DNA of 64,000 bases from Euglena gracilis (lineage: Eukaryota > Euglenida > Euglenophyceae > Euglenales). The notes under the pieces were generated by a model. That model searched no databases and was not told the DNA's origin. It saw only the letters and a program-made list of their open reading frames with translations. The position numbers were made by a program, and so were the translations under genes. Location: the NCBI GenBank assembly GCA_039621445.1, contig CP154955.1:28224725-28288724 (forward strand), read 5' to 3'. Below are positions 1-10,700 of the stretch, in pieces (within the stretch, counting starts at the first letter, position 1; each line of letters starts with the position of its first letter).

Positions 1-55
1 TCTTCTCTTTCTATTATATGAACAAAAGATTGTTTCCTTGCTGCTTCCACCACAG

Positions 56-1055
56 GGCGTGCTGGCCGGGGTCTCCCAGCTGGTACAGGTGGAGGAGCTG
101 TTTACCGTGGCGGACCATCTGCTCCGCACAGGAACAGCTGCAATACCACCCCGACCCTGCAGTCAGCCCCCCCCCCCAAACAAAAAAATATTGCTTCCTT
201 TGGGTTTCGAAGATTTGCAGTTGTCCAACATCACAATAGACCCAAATGGTCGCCAAATCAAAGCCCACACAGGGGTTTACATTTGGGGAGGGTTTATATT
301 TTGTGGGTTTGTTTATTTTTCATATTGCATGATATTTTTGTACCCCCCAAAGAATCAGACCTGGGTCTTATTTTGGGTCCCTTGCTGGAAACCTTCATGT
401 GGTTTTATCCCAGGTCCCCAAAAAGCATCATTTTTTCGTGTTCCCAAAACCATCAATTATTTTCTTTTGGCGCTTCCCGCCAAAGTTCAATTTGTTTAAA
501 TTGAAATTTCCCATGTTTTTGTTTCATATTTTTTCAAAACATTGCAATTGCCATTATTCTTGTGTCCCAAAGCAGGGTTCGGCAATTTCCCAGGGACTTT
601 TTTTTGCCGCCTGGTGCTTTGCGCCATTGGGGGGGGTCAAAGTGGGGTGGTTTTATTTTTGGATTTCTTTTGCTCAGTCGGCGTGGGGTGGAGTTTTATT
701 TCGGGGAACATGTCTTGATATTTGAAATTATTTTGAGCACTTAAAGCCTTGTTTCCCTCGCTGCAGTGAAGCCGGGGGGTGCAGCTCAGCCGCCCCCCCC
801 CCCCCCCCCCGGACGCCAGCGTTGCCTGCACCCCAATCCCCCGCCGCCCACCGGCAGATGGCGCGGCGGGTCACCGTGTACGGCGATGGCCACGCTGCGG
901 AGCGTATCGTGCGGCACCTCGCCGACCACCGGCCCGCCTTGGTGGGCCGCCACCTCCTCCGCACCGCGGAGGTCGGCGGGCTGCCGCAGCTCCGCCGGCT
1001 CGGCATCCGCGTCCCCCGCCCACGCCACCGGCCCGGAGAGTGCCCCATCCCGTGA
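56..1055 (+). CDS. UDP-N-acetylglucosamine 2-epimerase-like protein, C-terminal part (gene starts left of window)
   Basis: Two exons can be read. The first, 56-161, follows a CACAG acceptor and encodes GVLAGVSQLV..LFTVADHLLR. The second, 820-1055, follows GCCAG and encodes AAHRQMARR then YGDGHAAERIV and stops at 1055. The joint is phase-consistent (1 nt + 2 nt). The pattern 'G.s.LV....l...a..LL....a...MA......YGDGhAaeRIV' is the C-terminal end of the non-hydrolysing UDP-GlcNAc 2-epimerase (WecB/MnaA) family, which interconverts UDP-GlcNAc and UDP-ManNAc; the YGDG..A..RI helix closes the protein there. Here about 15 extra residues lie between LLR and the MA..YGDG part, and about 40 Arg/Pro-rich residues follow the usual end. 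The first donor (GTCAGC) is weak, so the extra residues may be partly intronic. The catalytic N-terminal half is outside the window, so activity cannot be judged. Confidence 0.62.
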
Positions 1056-1980
1056 CTGGGGTTGTGCTTCGGGTGTGGAACAGCAGCCTATGGGTTGGGG
1101 TGTGGTGGTGTGTCCCCAGGCGGCCCGCCCGCGCGGCGCGGCGATTGTGGCCCCTCGCGGCCCGGAGGACGTGGGGGTGGACATCGGACATTGATCCCAA
1201 TCGAACGGCCGATGGCGAAGCTCTGCTACCTCGTCGCTGGGGCTCTTTTGTGGCTCAACGTGCATGGCCATTGGCGAGTCCCTGACTGAGCCGGGTGCAT
1301 CCTTGGGCGGGGCCGGGAATTGCGGCGGCTGGAGGGGACCCTGCCGGGGCCCAGTCGGCACCGGCAGGTAAAGGGAGGTCAGCCCAGCTGGGCCGGGCGG
1401 AAAATTGTTCGATGCAACGTGCCGATGCTTTTTAGGAAGAGGGCAAATAGGAAAGGTTTTGGCCGGGAAATTGCAACCCAACGGGACGTTGGGTTTTTGG
1501 ACAAAGTTTTGCGGCCAGACTTAGTAACTCGAGTTTAAATCTGTCCAAAACGCACTCTGTTATTCAGAAAATCGGCAGACTTTGAAGCATCTTTTTATGT
1601 GCCCCCTATCAGAAGGGGAGTTCTGTATCCAGTGGCTGAATCAAAGACCCCATATAGGGGGTTTTGTTTTAGTGGGGGATTCTAAACAAAAACTGGGGGG
1701 GGGAGGGGGTTACACGTTGGGGGTTACAACTGGAAAAATCAGAGAAATTGATGCCTCTCCCAATTCATAACCTGCCCCGGTGCATTATTTTGGCACCCAA
1801 AGTTGGAGGCCGGGGGGTTATATTCAAGGGGAAATCTCACCAGGCGACAAGTCCCCGCGCCTTCTGTCAGCCTTTTAGCGTCCTTTGCACAATTGATGCT
1901 CTTTTTGATATTTATTGTGATCTTATTTGCAATGATTAGCGTTGGCTTTGGGGGGGAGACCATACAACCACTTAGTCACT
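1056..1980. other. Intergenic stretch with no supported gene
   Basis: Short overlapping open frames in several phases, none with conserved-looking composition or paired splice sites. Purine/pyrimidine runs (for example a G-run near 1695) and AT-rich DNA. I see no gene here. Confidence 0.5.
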
Positions 1981-2300
1981 GTCCCCCCCCCCCCCCCAGG
2001 GGGGGTGGGTGACTGGTTTTTTTCAGAGTGACTGACTGGTTTTTGGCCCGGACCCCCTCCCCCCCCGGGGGGGGGGTCGGCAAAAAATCAGAAAAGTGAC
2101 CCGGCGCCGAAGACGCCGGAAATTTTTTTGGCTTTTTTTTCCATGTTTTGGGTCACATTTCCTTTGGATTCCAGAGTGGCCGACCCCCCCGGGGGGGTAG
2201 TGACTGACTGGCTTCCCGAAAAAAGTGACTGACTGGTTTTTCGAAAAGTGGAGTGGCCGGGGGTCGGTAAAAATTGTATGGGGGGGGACGGAAACATTTG
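1981..2300 (+). repeat. Interspersed repeat family A ('GTGACTGACTGG' repeat), copy 1
   Basis: Begins with a C-run/G-run palindrome, then GTGACTGGTTTTTTTCAGAG, a second GACTGACTGG, a C8/G10 hairpin, a short GCGCCGAAGACGCC hairpin, a TTCCAGAGTGGCCGACC block and a final GGTCGGTAAAAATTG. Near-identical copies occur at 50281-50520 (left half), 50813-50925 (right half) and, shorter, at 5488-5625 and 23085-23345. No coding capacity. Confidence 0.8.
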
Positions 2301-2584
2301 TCCAAAAAATTTAAGGGTTTTCAAAGGCAAACACAAACAGTTTAGGGCAGGGACATGGTGTGATGTCTGGTGAATCCCCTGCTGGGGCTGACTGAATACG
2401 GTTTTTAGCCTTTTCTGACCTGACAGAATTTCGAGACGTTGGGATTCTCTGAATTCAATTTATTCCCTTCCCCAAAATTTGGGAAGTCTGACACAGAGGA
2501 CTTTTCAGTTCCACAAATGTGTTCCGCACTTTGCATTCACAATCATGAGATGAAAATAATACCTTTTCCGCTCCAGAGTTCTGT

Positions 2585-2705
2585 TTGGCAATGCCCTGGG
2601 GGGTCCAGCCAGCTGGCAAAATGTATTGGCTGAACAACAAGTGCTGGGTGCCCCCCCCCCCCTCCAGGGGTGGGGGATCCAGCGGCTCCCAGGCAGAGGC
2701 CCAAA
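2585..2705 (+). repeat. Interspersed repeat family B ('CCAGCCAGC' hairpin repeat)
   Basis: GGGGGGTCCAGCCAGCTGGC followed by CAACAAGTGCTGG and a C-run. The same arrangement (CCAGCCAGCACC..TTTTCCAGC..GGACCCCC) recurs at 7478-7560, 10565-10645, 10850-10925, 28660-28745, 33585-33660, 33785-33890, 37290-37370, 51060-51250, 56040-56220 and 59090-59180. Confidence 0.65.
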
Positions 2706-2989
2706 ACGTCATTCATGGTGAAGTGTGATAAGTTACGATAACCTCCAGGTCCATGATTTTTCTAACCAAACGGAGAAACCTCCCCACATATTGCACCCCC
2801 CTCCAATTCTGCCCCCCAAAGAACCCTGTTCTATATTTGGGAGGGCTTATTTGCTTATTTGGGGGCTTATTATTTCGCGGGTGTTATTTGGGGGTGAGCA
2901 CATAATTGGCAGTTGTGATCGAGTTTTTCGAATTGTTGAAATCCCATCTTCGCAACGGGCTTCCCCCAGGGGGGGCAAATATGTTTTTT

Positions 2990-3170
2990 TTCCCAGCGAT
3001 TTTTTTGATTTTTCGACTTCTGCTTGGTTCCGATTTTAAAAAGGGGGAATTGGAAAAGGAAAATTGATATTTTGGATCCAATTTCCCCTTGAAACCAAAC
3101 TTTTTTTTGATTTTTTTTGCCAACAAGAAAAACATATTTTGGGAGCAGCATGTTCTCAAAATAACAATAA
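2990..3170 (+). repeat. Interspersed T-rich repeat family C
   Basis: Contains TTTTTTGCCAACAAGAAAAACATATTTTGGG..TTCTCAAAAT. The same order of words is found at 8740-8880 and 22730-22945 (..GGCCAACAAA..CATATTTTTGGGTTCCCAA). Diverged copies of one dispersed element. Confidence 0.5.
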
Positions 3171-4712
3171 TCATGTTTGTCAAGTCTCCAGTAGGGGAAC
3201 TAAATAGTGAAAACTCCATCAGAACTAAATAGTGATACACCTGAAAATTTTTTGAACATCTGAAACCACTGTGAAAAGGAGTTGTATTGCGGAAATCAAA
3301 ATTTCACCGAAATTTTTTATTTTTAATGTGTCCAACGCATGGGAATTGGCAGTCATCCATTTGAAGGCGTTCAGCCTGAAATCGTCCCTGTGCATGAGGC
3401 AGGCACCTGTAATGCGCATACCCGCAGAATGCTCCCCCCCAAGTGTCAAACAAGTGCCAACACCTCCTGCCCACCGCCTCTCGTTTTACAGTCGCACAAC
3501 GTTCTGGGCTCTGGGACCGAACCCCTGCCCCAGGGTTGTCAGGAGGTTGTCTGAGGTTTTGGTGGGGCGCTGCAGGGGGTCCAAACCACTCTCCTCCCTA
3601 CTTGTGCTCCGATTTTTTTTTATCATGCTTTACAAAACCTTAACCAACAAGGAATTTGACCAAGTTTTGGGGGGATGTTAAATCTTTTTTTTTTTGGCCA
3701 CACTTCGCGCTTGGCTGAATTCGGCCATTTGGCCATGCCTTTGTTCAGGTGGGTTTGGCGGGGGGTGTCATCCCCACCTGGGGCCTGATGCCAAACCCTG
3801 CCCCCCCCAGAGATATTTGGCTGGGCTGCGCCGGGCCGGGGGGGGGGGAGCCTGAAACATGTGCTGCGGCATGGCACCATCAGGAACGTAAAGAGCTCAG
3901 CAGTCCATCTGGTCCGGCCCCCCCCCCCTAGATCTTGGGAGTTGGGTCCGTACCCCCACCCCCCCCCTCCTTTGGCAGGTTCCAAAAATCTGTAGATCTT
4001 ACTTCCGGTGCTGTGCGCCAGAAAATGAGAAAAAAATGCCCATTCTTTGATGTTGTGGTGTTTTCCACATAAAAAGTGTTCAATAATTTTGAGCGTTTTT
4101 GGACAAAGCGTTTTTGGACGTTTTTCAACAAAAATCAGGGATTTTTTGACCAATTTTGGGCTGGAATCTGGGCCTTTGCCGGTCCACAAAACCGAAAATT
4201 CTCCTCCCCCTTCAGTTTCGTTCAGTTTCGACGTCGGAGGGGGGGTCCAACCACATAATCACTTAGTTTGGGAAGAGTGGAAATGACCCCCCTTCCCCCT
4301 CCCCCCGGCTTGGGAAAGACTTGTACGGGTCCGCCCCCCCACCCATGTTGGGGGGTCCGGCCCCCCGCCTCAAGGCTTCCCATGCATCCCTACCCCCCTC
4401 CCTGCCCATGGCAGCCCTCCCCCCAATGTGACGGCGCCGTCTCATGGCAGAACCCGACGTCTTCGGCCTGGGGCTGGGTAGCAGCCTCCTCCTCCCTCGC
4501 CACACCAACGGGTGTGCCCCCCTCCTCTGTGCCTGATAAACGTGTCTCTGGGCCACCACAGCCCAGGCGTCCTGTAATGACGTGTGCTTTCCAGCGGTGG
4601 ACGGTGGTGGTTCTGTTTCGCTTTCAATCCCCCTTTTCCTTGGGACAGACCCCCCCTGTCGCCCCTCCCTTCTCCCCCTCTTCCTCTTCCGGCAGTGCTC
4701 CGCCGGACTCCC
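3171..4712. other. Intergenic region upstream of the TLDc gene
   Basis: Many overlapping short frames on both strands, G/C runs and T-rich DNA. No frame stands out. If 4713 is the true start of the next gene, its promoter and 5' UTR lie at the right end of this interval; I see no TATA-like element that I would defend. Confidence 0.4.
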
Positions 4713-7700
4713 ATGATGGCCACCGTGGCCCAACCATCCGCACCGGAGGGTGTGCCCCCTTTCCACCCACCTTGTCACACGCCGAAACCGAGCCGGGCGT
4801 CTCACCTCAGCTCTTCCCAAAGCAAGCCAAGCATTCCCCCCTTGGTCACCGTGGGTTATGGAACAGTCACAGGCAGGTGGGTACCTACTTCTGTAACAGT
4901 CCTCGTTTAAGTCCAATGACAGCCATCTACTTTTTTTTTTACCTGGAGTCTCGTCCCAAGGGCGGTCTTATTTTAGGGGGGTCTTAAATTTTGCAGATCC
5001 TGTTAATTTTTAAGAGAGAAAATTTGAGTCTAAAAAATACAACCAAGTGGGAAAACGCCAAAAAAAGGAGCACCGCATCTCCCTCCGAATTCTCAAGAGG
5101 AATTGTCTCTCAAGAAAAGCGGGAATGCAGGGGAGAAGAAGAATTTTGGACTTTTGCGACACTTGGCGGCAACATGTGCGAAGTCTTTGGCGGTATTGAT
5201 TTGTTTTTTGGGGGATATTATTTGAGGAGGATGTCATTTGGGGTGGAGAGCTTCACCCGACCACCTTCAGTTTTGCTGGAATTCGGTTGCTTGATTGGAT
5301 GAAGTGCATTGATTCAGATTATTAACACACAATAACCATAGGAAACCCTGCCCTCTTCAATCAACATTTGGTTAGAATTAAAATGAAAAGTAACTGGGGT
5401 ACCAAATACCACAATGTTGTGAAGACGTTTTTATGCCGTTTTTTTTCCCCTGTTTTGTCAATTTTTCTTCCCAACCGTTCAATCATTTGGTCACTGGCCG
5501 ACCCCTCCCCGGGGGGTTGACTATTTTTTTTGACTGACTGGTTTTAGGCCCCCCCCTCCAGGTTTGGCCTGACCAGCTTTGGGGAGAGTGGAACTGACCG
5601 GGGTTGGTAAAAAAAATTGTCTGCTCCCGAACCAGTGTATTTTCTCTTTTATGCAGCAGTATTTTGTAAGGTTTTTTTTTTAATACTGCAGTTTTCTTTT
5701 AATTGCAAGTTGTTGTAGTTTTAATCCGTAATAGTTGAATCCAGCTATTGATTCAGAATTTTTGAAACTATTGAATCAGAAAGATATCTTTTCTCCAAAT
5801 TCAGACACGTTGCTTTACAAAGATTCCCCCGGTGAACCCCTTATTGTGCAGCGGACATTTACCATCTTTAGGTGGGTTTGCTCCCTTTTTTTTTAATTCC
5901 GGAAAAGCTCTTTCCGACTTAGTTGGCTCACTTTCTCAAAGCGTTCAATTCCCCCCATTTCCCAACCAATCCCCTTTTCCTTGAAGACGAAAACCAGCTC
6001 GCCTCAAACCCCCCCTGGCAGGGAGGTGCTGCTGCCCCGACAGGCGAAGGACACGCTGCGCCGGCTGGCCGAGGAGAGCCACCTGCCGTATGTCCCGCCC
6101 CCGGCCTCTGCACATGTGTGCCGCCCCGCTCGGAGCGGCTGGGCCGGGCGCGTTTCTCTCCCGGGCGGTTCCCCAGGCCGAAGGAACGACTCGCACTCCT
6201 TTGCACTCTTCTGGGGCTGTACGAGGACTGCACGGCAGACGACGTCGTCCACCGTCTCCGGTCTGCACTGGTTCCTGTGACCAACCGATCCGCACGGAAA
6301 CTGTCCATATTATAGTATGTATACGTGGCAGCCTCCAACAAAAGGGACCCCCCCGGGGGGGTCCCTATAGTTGGATCAGGGGGCGGCAAATAATTTTTTG
6401 TGTTAATGATGGAATAAGGTTAGGTGCGCTATTTCCGGCCTAACTTCAGGCCTAGCTTGTACACCTAACACCCGTGTATAAGTTAGGGGTTATAACCCTA
6501 ACCCTAAGTCGCGCACCTAACCCTTTTCCATCATTAACCCAAAGAAACTATTTTGACCCCCTGATCCAACTATAGGGACCCCCCCTGGGGGGGGGTCCCT
6601 TTAGTTGGAGACTGCCGTATATGTATACATATGAGAATTTTTTGTCTCTGGTGGACATTGTCAACAATAAATGCACCACATGTACATTAATACAGATTCT
6701 GCACACACACACAATTAAAAATGTTTTCTCTTCATATAAACCCCCCCCCAAATATAAAACCCCCCCGGTTTTATAATTGGGCGGAAATTTCAAGACCCCG
6801 AGGGGGGGTTTTATATTTGGGGGGGTTTTTATATTCGGTCGGAAAAATCAACTTCCCGGTGGGCTCCAGTAGTCACTTTTTTGGTCCAAAATAACAAATA
6901 CGCCCACCCTTGGGGTTCCAAAAATTTCATTTTTCGGGCGAAGGAGCAATTTTCACATGTTTTTGGTAAAAATTGTTCCCAAATCTGCCAAAAATGACAA
7001 ATTTGGGAGATATTTTGTCGAAAAATTTTCCTTCCGGCGCTTCGCGCCGGAGGGGGGGGTTTTATATTTGGGCGGGATTTCAAGGTCCTCAGGGGGGGTT
7101 TTATATTTGGGGGGGTTTTGTATTTGGGGGGGGTTTTATATTTGGGGGGGGGTTTACATTTGGACATGTTTTTCTTGTATCTGCATCTCCAGGTTTGCAT
7201 TTGTGCATTTGTGTTTTGCTTTCGATTTTTTTTGTGTGGTGTCTGCCCGGTGGCAAAGGTAAATTAACTTGGGTGAGAAGAACAGGGAAAATGTGTCAGG
7301 ACCAGTCAGCACCTTTTTTTCAGCCAACAGCTCCCAGCTGGCCTGCGGACCCCGCGGTGTCATTAATGGTTTAGGCTTTTTTTTTTTTGTTTTCTTCGTC
7401 CAATCGGCTTGTCGGCATCACAAAGGCAGGCACACATGCATTAGGAGTTTTTTTATTATTAAAAAAAACCCCCCAGGGGGTTCTGCGGGGCTGAAGAAAG
7501 GTGCTGGCTGGCTGGATTCCGGGGGTGGGGGGGTCCAGGGTGGGTCCACATTTGGTTCTCAGGTCCCACCGACTCCTACGGAGACTGCCTCCCAAGGCTG
7601 CCGTCCCAGGTGTTTGCCTGATGGCTTCTTTTCATTCCTGTCCTTTTTCGGCATTACCACCCCATTTCTGCACTGGGCACCACCTCCATTACTGGAGGGA

Positions 7701-10700
7701 ATGTGGCGGGGACGGCTAATTGCGTGGGATCAACTACCAGCATAGCAGCTGAGGATCAGCCTCAAGTCAAGGGAGGTCAAAAACAAGAACTCTTTTTTCT
7801 GCGTTTTGCCTTTCGATCTAGACAATGTTTCCGCCCCCCCCCTTTTTTGTCTTTCATTTTTGGGGGACCATGGTGCCCCCCCCCGCCCCTGTTTCTGGTC
7901 TGGAAAACAGCTGCTTTTTAGGTTTGCATTTTCGGACAATGTGCCATGTAAAGATACGAAAGATTAATGAATTTCCATTATTTTTCTCAACCGAGAAGAT
8001 TATTTGCGACCAAAAAGGGCTGCCGTCAACCCCCAAAAACCACCGGGGGAGTTTTAGCTGTATTCTTGGGCAGGAAGACAGAAAGTCATTTCTGTCTTTC
8101 AGACCAGGCATAAAATTTCCTGAGTGCCGGACTTGGGGGATTGGAGGGGTTCGGCGAGGACAGTGCTTTTTTTCCATTCCCCCTGCTGTGCACTGGCTTA
8201 ATCCACAAACTCGAGGAGTTGCCATGAGTCCCTCAAAAACGATGAATTTCAGTGCTTGTGTGTTGAAGAAGACAAATTATTCTTTGGCTAGCTTGTCCCT
8301 CACTGTTTGGACGATTCGGCTGACTTTTGAAGAGACTGCAATTCGGGAGCAACCACCCTCCTGGCCCGGGCGTGGTCTTTCTGACGCTGCGCCAGGGAGT
8401 GCCTGTCCCAGCGGGTCGGACCTGGACGAGGACTCGGAGGTGATGACGGCGTACTCGCTCGGCTTTGTGGAGGGCGGCCTCGACGACTGGATGGTGCCCC
8501 CCCCCCCCTGCGGCGCACGCGTTGTGTAGGGCCAGCGCACACGATGTCGTTTCCCCGCTTCGATGCTTTCGTAGCGCTGCAATCTTTGCAGAGGCCATGG
8601 TGATGTGACTGTCCTTGACCAGAAGTCACAAGTGAACACAAGTCTGCTTTTGCCGATTTCTAGTAGAATTTGCAGAATTTTGAAAAATTTGCCACTTTGG
8701 GCAAATTTTCAGGCTTTGGCGTGTGCCTGTTTTTGGATTTCTGAAGAGAAATGATTTCGACTTAGAAAATTCCTCATCCTGGAGCAGATTTTTCCCCGAG
8801 ACCATGTTTTTATTTTTTGAATTTTTTATCATTTTTTTGGCCAACAAATTCCATATTTTTGGGTTCCCAAGAGTTTTTTGTGGAACTTGGCAGCCAAAGG
8901 GGTACCCTGTGGTAGCCTGGGGCTGGGCTTGCAGCGCGGAATGCACCCTCACCCTCCGTGCTTTCTTCCGAGTCAGTCGCCCAGCCTCACCCCCAACGCC
9001 TCTATAACCAATGGCGTCCAGAGTCAGCAAAGGCGCCTCAGTGGGCGGCTGCCAACCCCTGCCCTGCCATAACCACCCCCCCCCTCCCCACCCAGGTGGT
9101 GATGCTGGCGACGGCCAACATGCCCATGCTGCCCACCGACGTCGACCTGCCGCCCACCCTCGACAGCCCCTCCCAGGTCCTCAGCGAGGACCTCGTTCGA
9201 GAGCTCTACTGCTCGCTGCCCCCCCGCTGCCGCTGCGTGGAGGTGAGCTCCCCCCCATGCCTGCAGACCTGGTGGCCACAGAGAGGTGCCAAATCCCAAG
9301 GTCACCCTGGTACTGTCTATAGTTACCACAAACGTGCCATGAAGTTCAACCAACATTTGCATTGGTGAGGCGCAGCAGAAGTGAAATCTGCAATTTTTCA
9401 ACAATTTCGGCATTTTTTTTTCCTGCAGTTTTCCGCAATTTTCTGCAGTTTTCCACAATTCTAATGCAATTTCCCCTTTCCCCATTTTTTTTTGCATGAA
9501 TTTGAAATGGACAGTCAAGGTCCTGGACATTCCTCAAATCGTTCACAAGTGAGCGCAAGTATTTTTTGCCAATTTCTAATAAAATTTGCATAATTTTTGC
9601 AAATTTTACCAATTTGGGCAAATTTTCAGGTTTTGGTTTGTGTCTGTTTTGATTTTCTGCGGAGAAACAATTTCGACTCAGATGGGGGCAATTTTTTTTC
9701 AATTTTTTTTCGACTTTATGACCCCCAAAATGACCCAAAATACATGTCATCGGCCAAGTCAAAGCAGGTCGAAAAATGTACAAAATGGCCAAAAATTGGC
9801 CGAAAAATGGCCGTAACTCGGGCCAGGTGGGGAGTTGCGGGGAAATCAAAATACGATTAGATGGGGCATTTTAATGGCTTCAATTTAGGTCATTTAGGTC
9901 TTCGGACATTTCCTTTGATTCCCCACCATTTTTGAGAAGTTTTAGGGAAATTCATTTTGACCCCCCAAAAGGGCCGAAAATGGCAAATGGCTAAGACGCG
10001 AGCTTTTGATTTTTCCTTCATTTTCGAGATATTTTGAAAACATCGATTTTTTTATATACCAAAAACAACCCAAAATGGCCCCCCAAAATAGTCGTTTTGG
10101 GCCACAAAAGCGTGCTGGAACATGGGCCAGGGTGTCGGCGGCCATAACGGCGAGCGGGGGGCGATAGAGGGCCTCCAGGGGTACATTTTGTCAGTGAGAC
10201 ACTTCCGGAGATAACGCACGTTTTCTCGAGATATTTTCGAAAAAAATCGATTTTTTTGATCGATTTTTGGGCCCCAGCGAAATGGCAGAGTTGGAAGAGG
10301 GGGGGGGGCGGGCCAATCCTGCCCACGTTGGACCCCTTCGTGGGTGAATAACTCGGGCCTGGCGGGGAGTTGGGCGGAGGTGATTCGGAAACTAGAAATC
10401 CAGTCGCTCGCGACTAAAAAAAATTCCGGGAACGGAGCCGGGATCATGGTGTAATCCAATTGTTCCCGAGGTGGCCCGAAGGGGGGGGGGGAGGGGGGGA
10501 TTGGGGGTTCCGACCCCTCCTTTTGCCCCAGGGGGTAAGCTTCGCTCTTACCCATAAAGGGCTAAGAGCGACCCCCCGGGGAGGTCCAGCCAGCCATCAT
10601 CTTTTTTCCAGCCAGCACCTTCCAGCTGTGCTGTGGACCCCCCCCCCCCCCCGGCGAAGTGGTAACAAAGTGTTCGCAACCAGGTGAAGCCTGGCTGGAC

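Noticed and set aside
8233-8641. Three overlapping minus-strand ORFs opposite a TLDc exon
   Set aside because: They are shadows of the + strand exon encoding LGFVEGGLDDWM, whose phase fits both neighbours.
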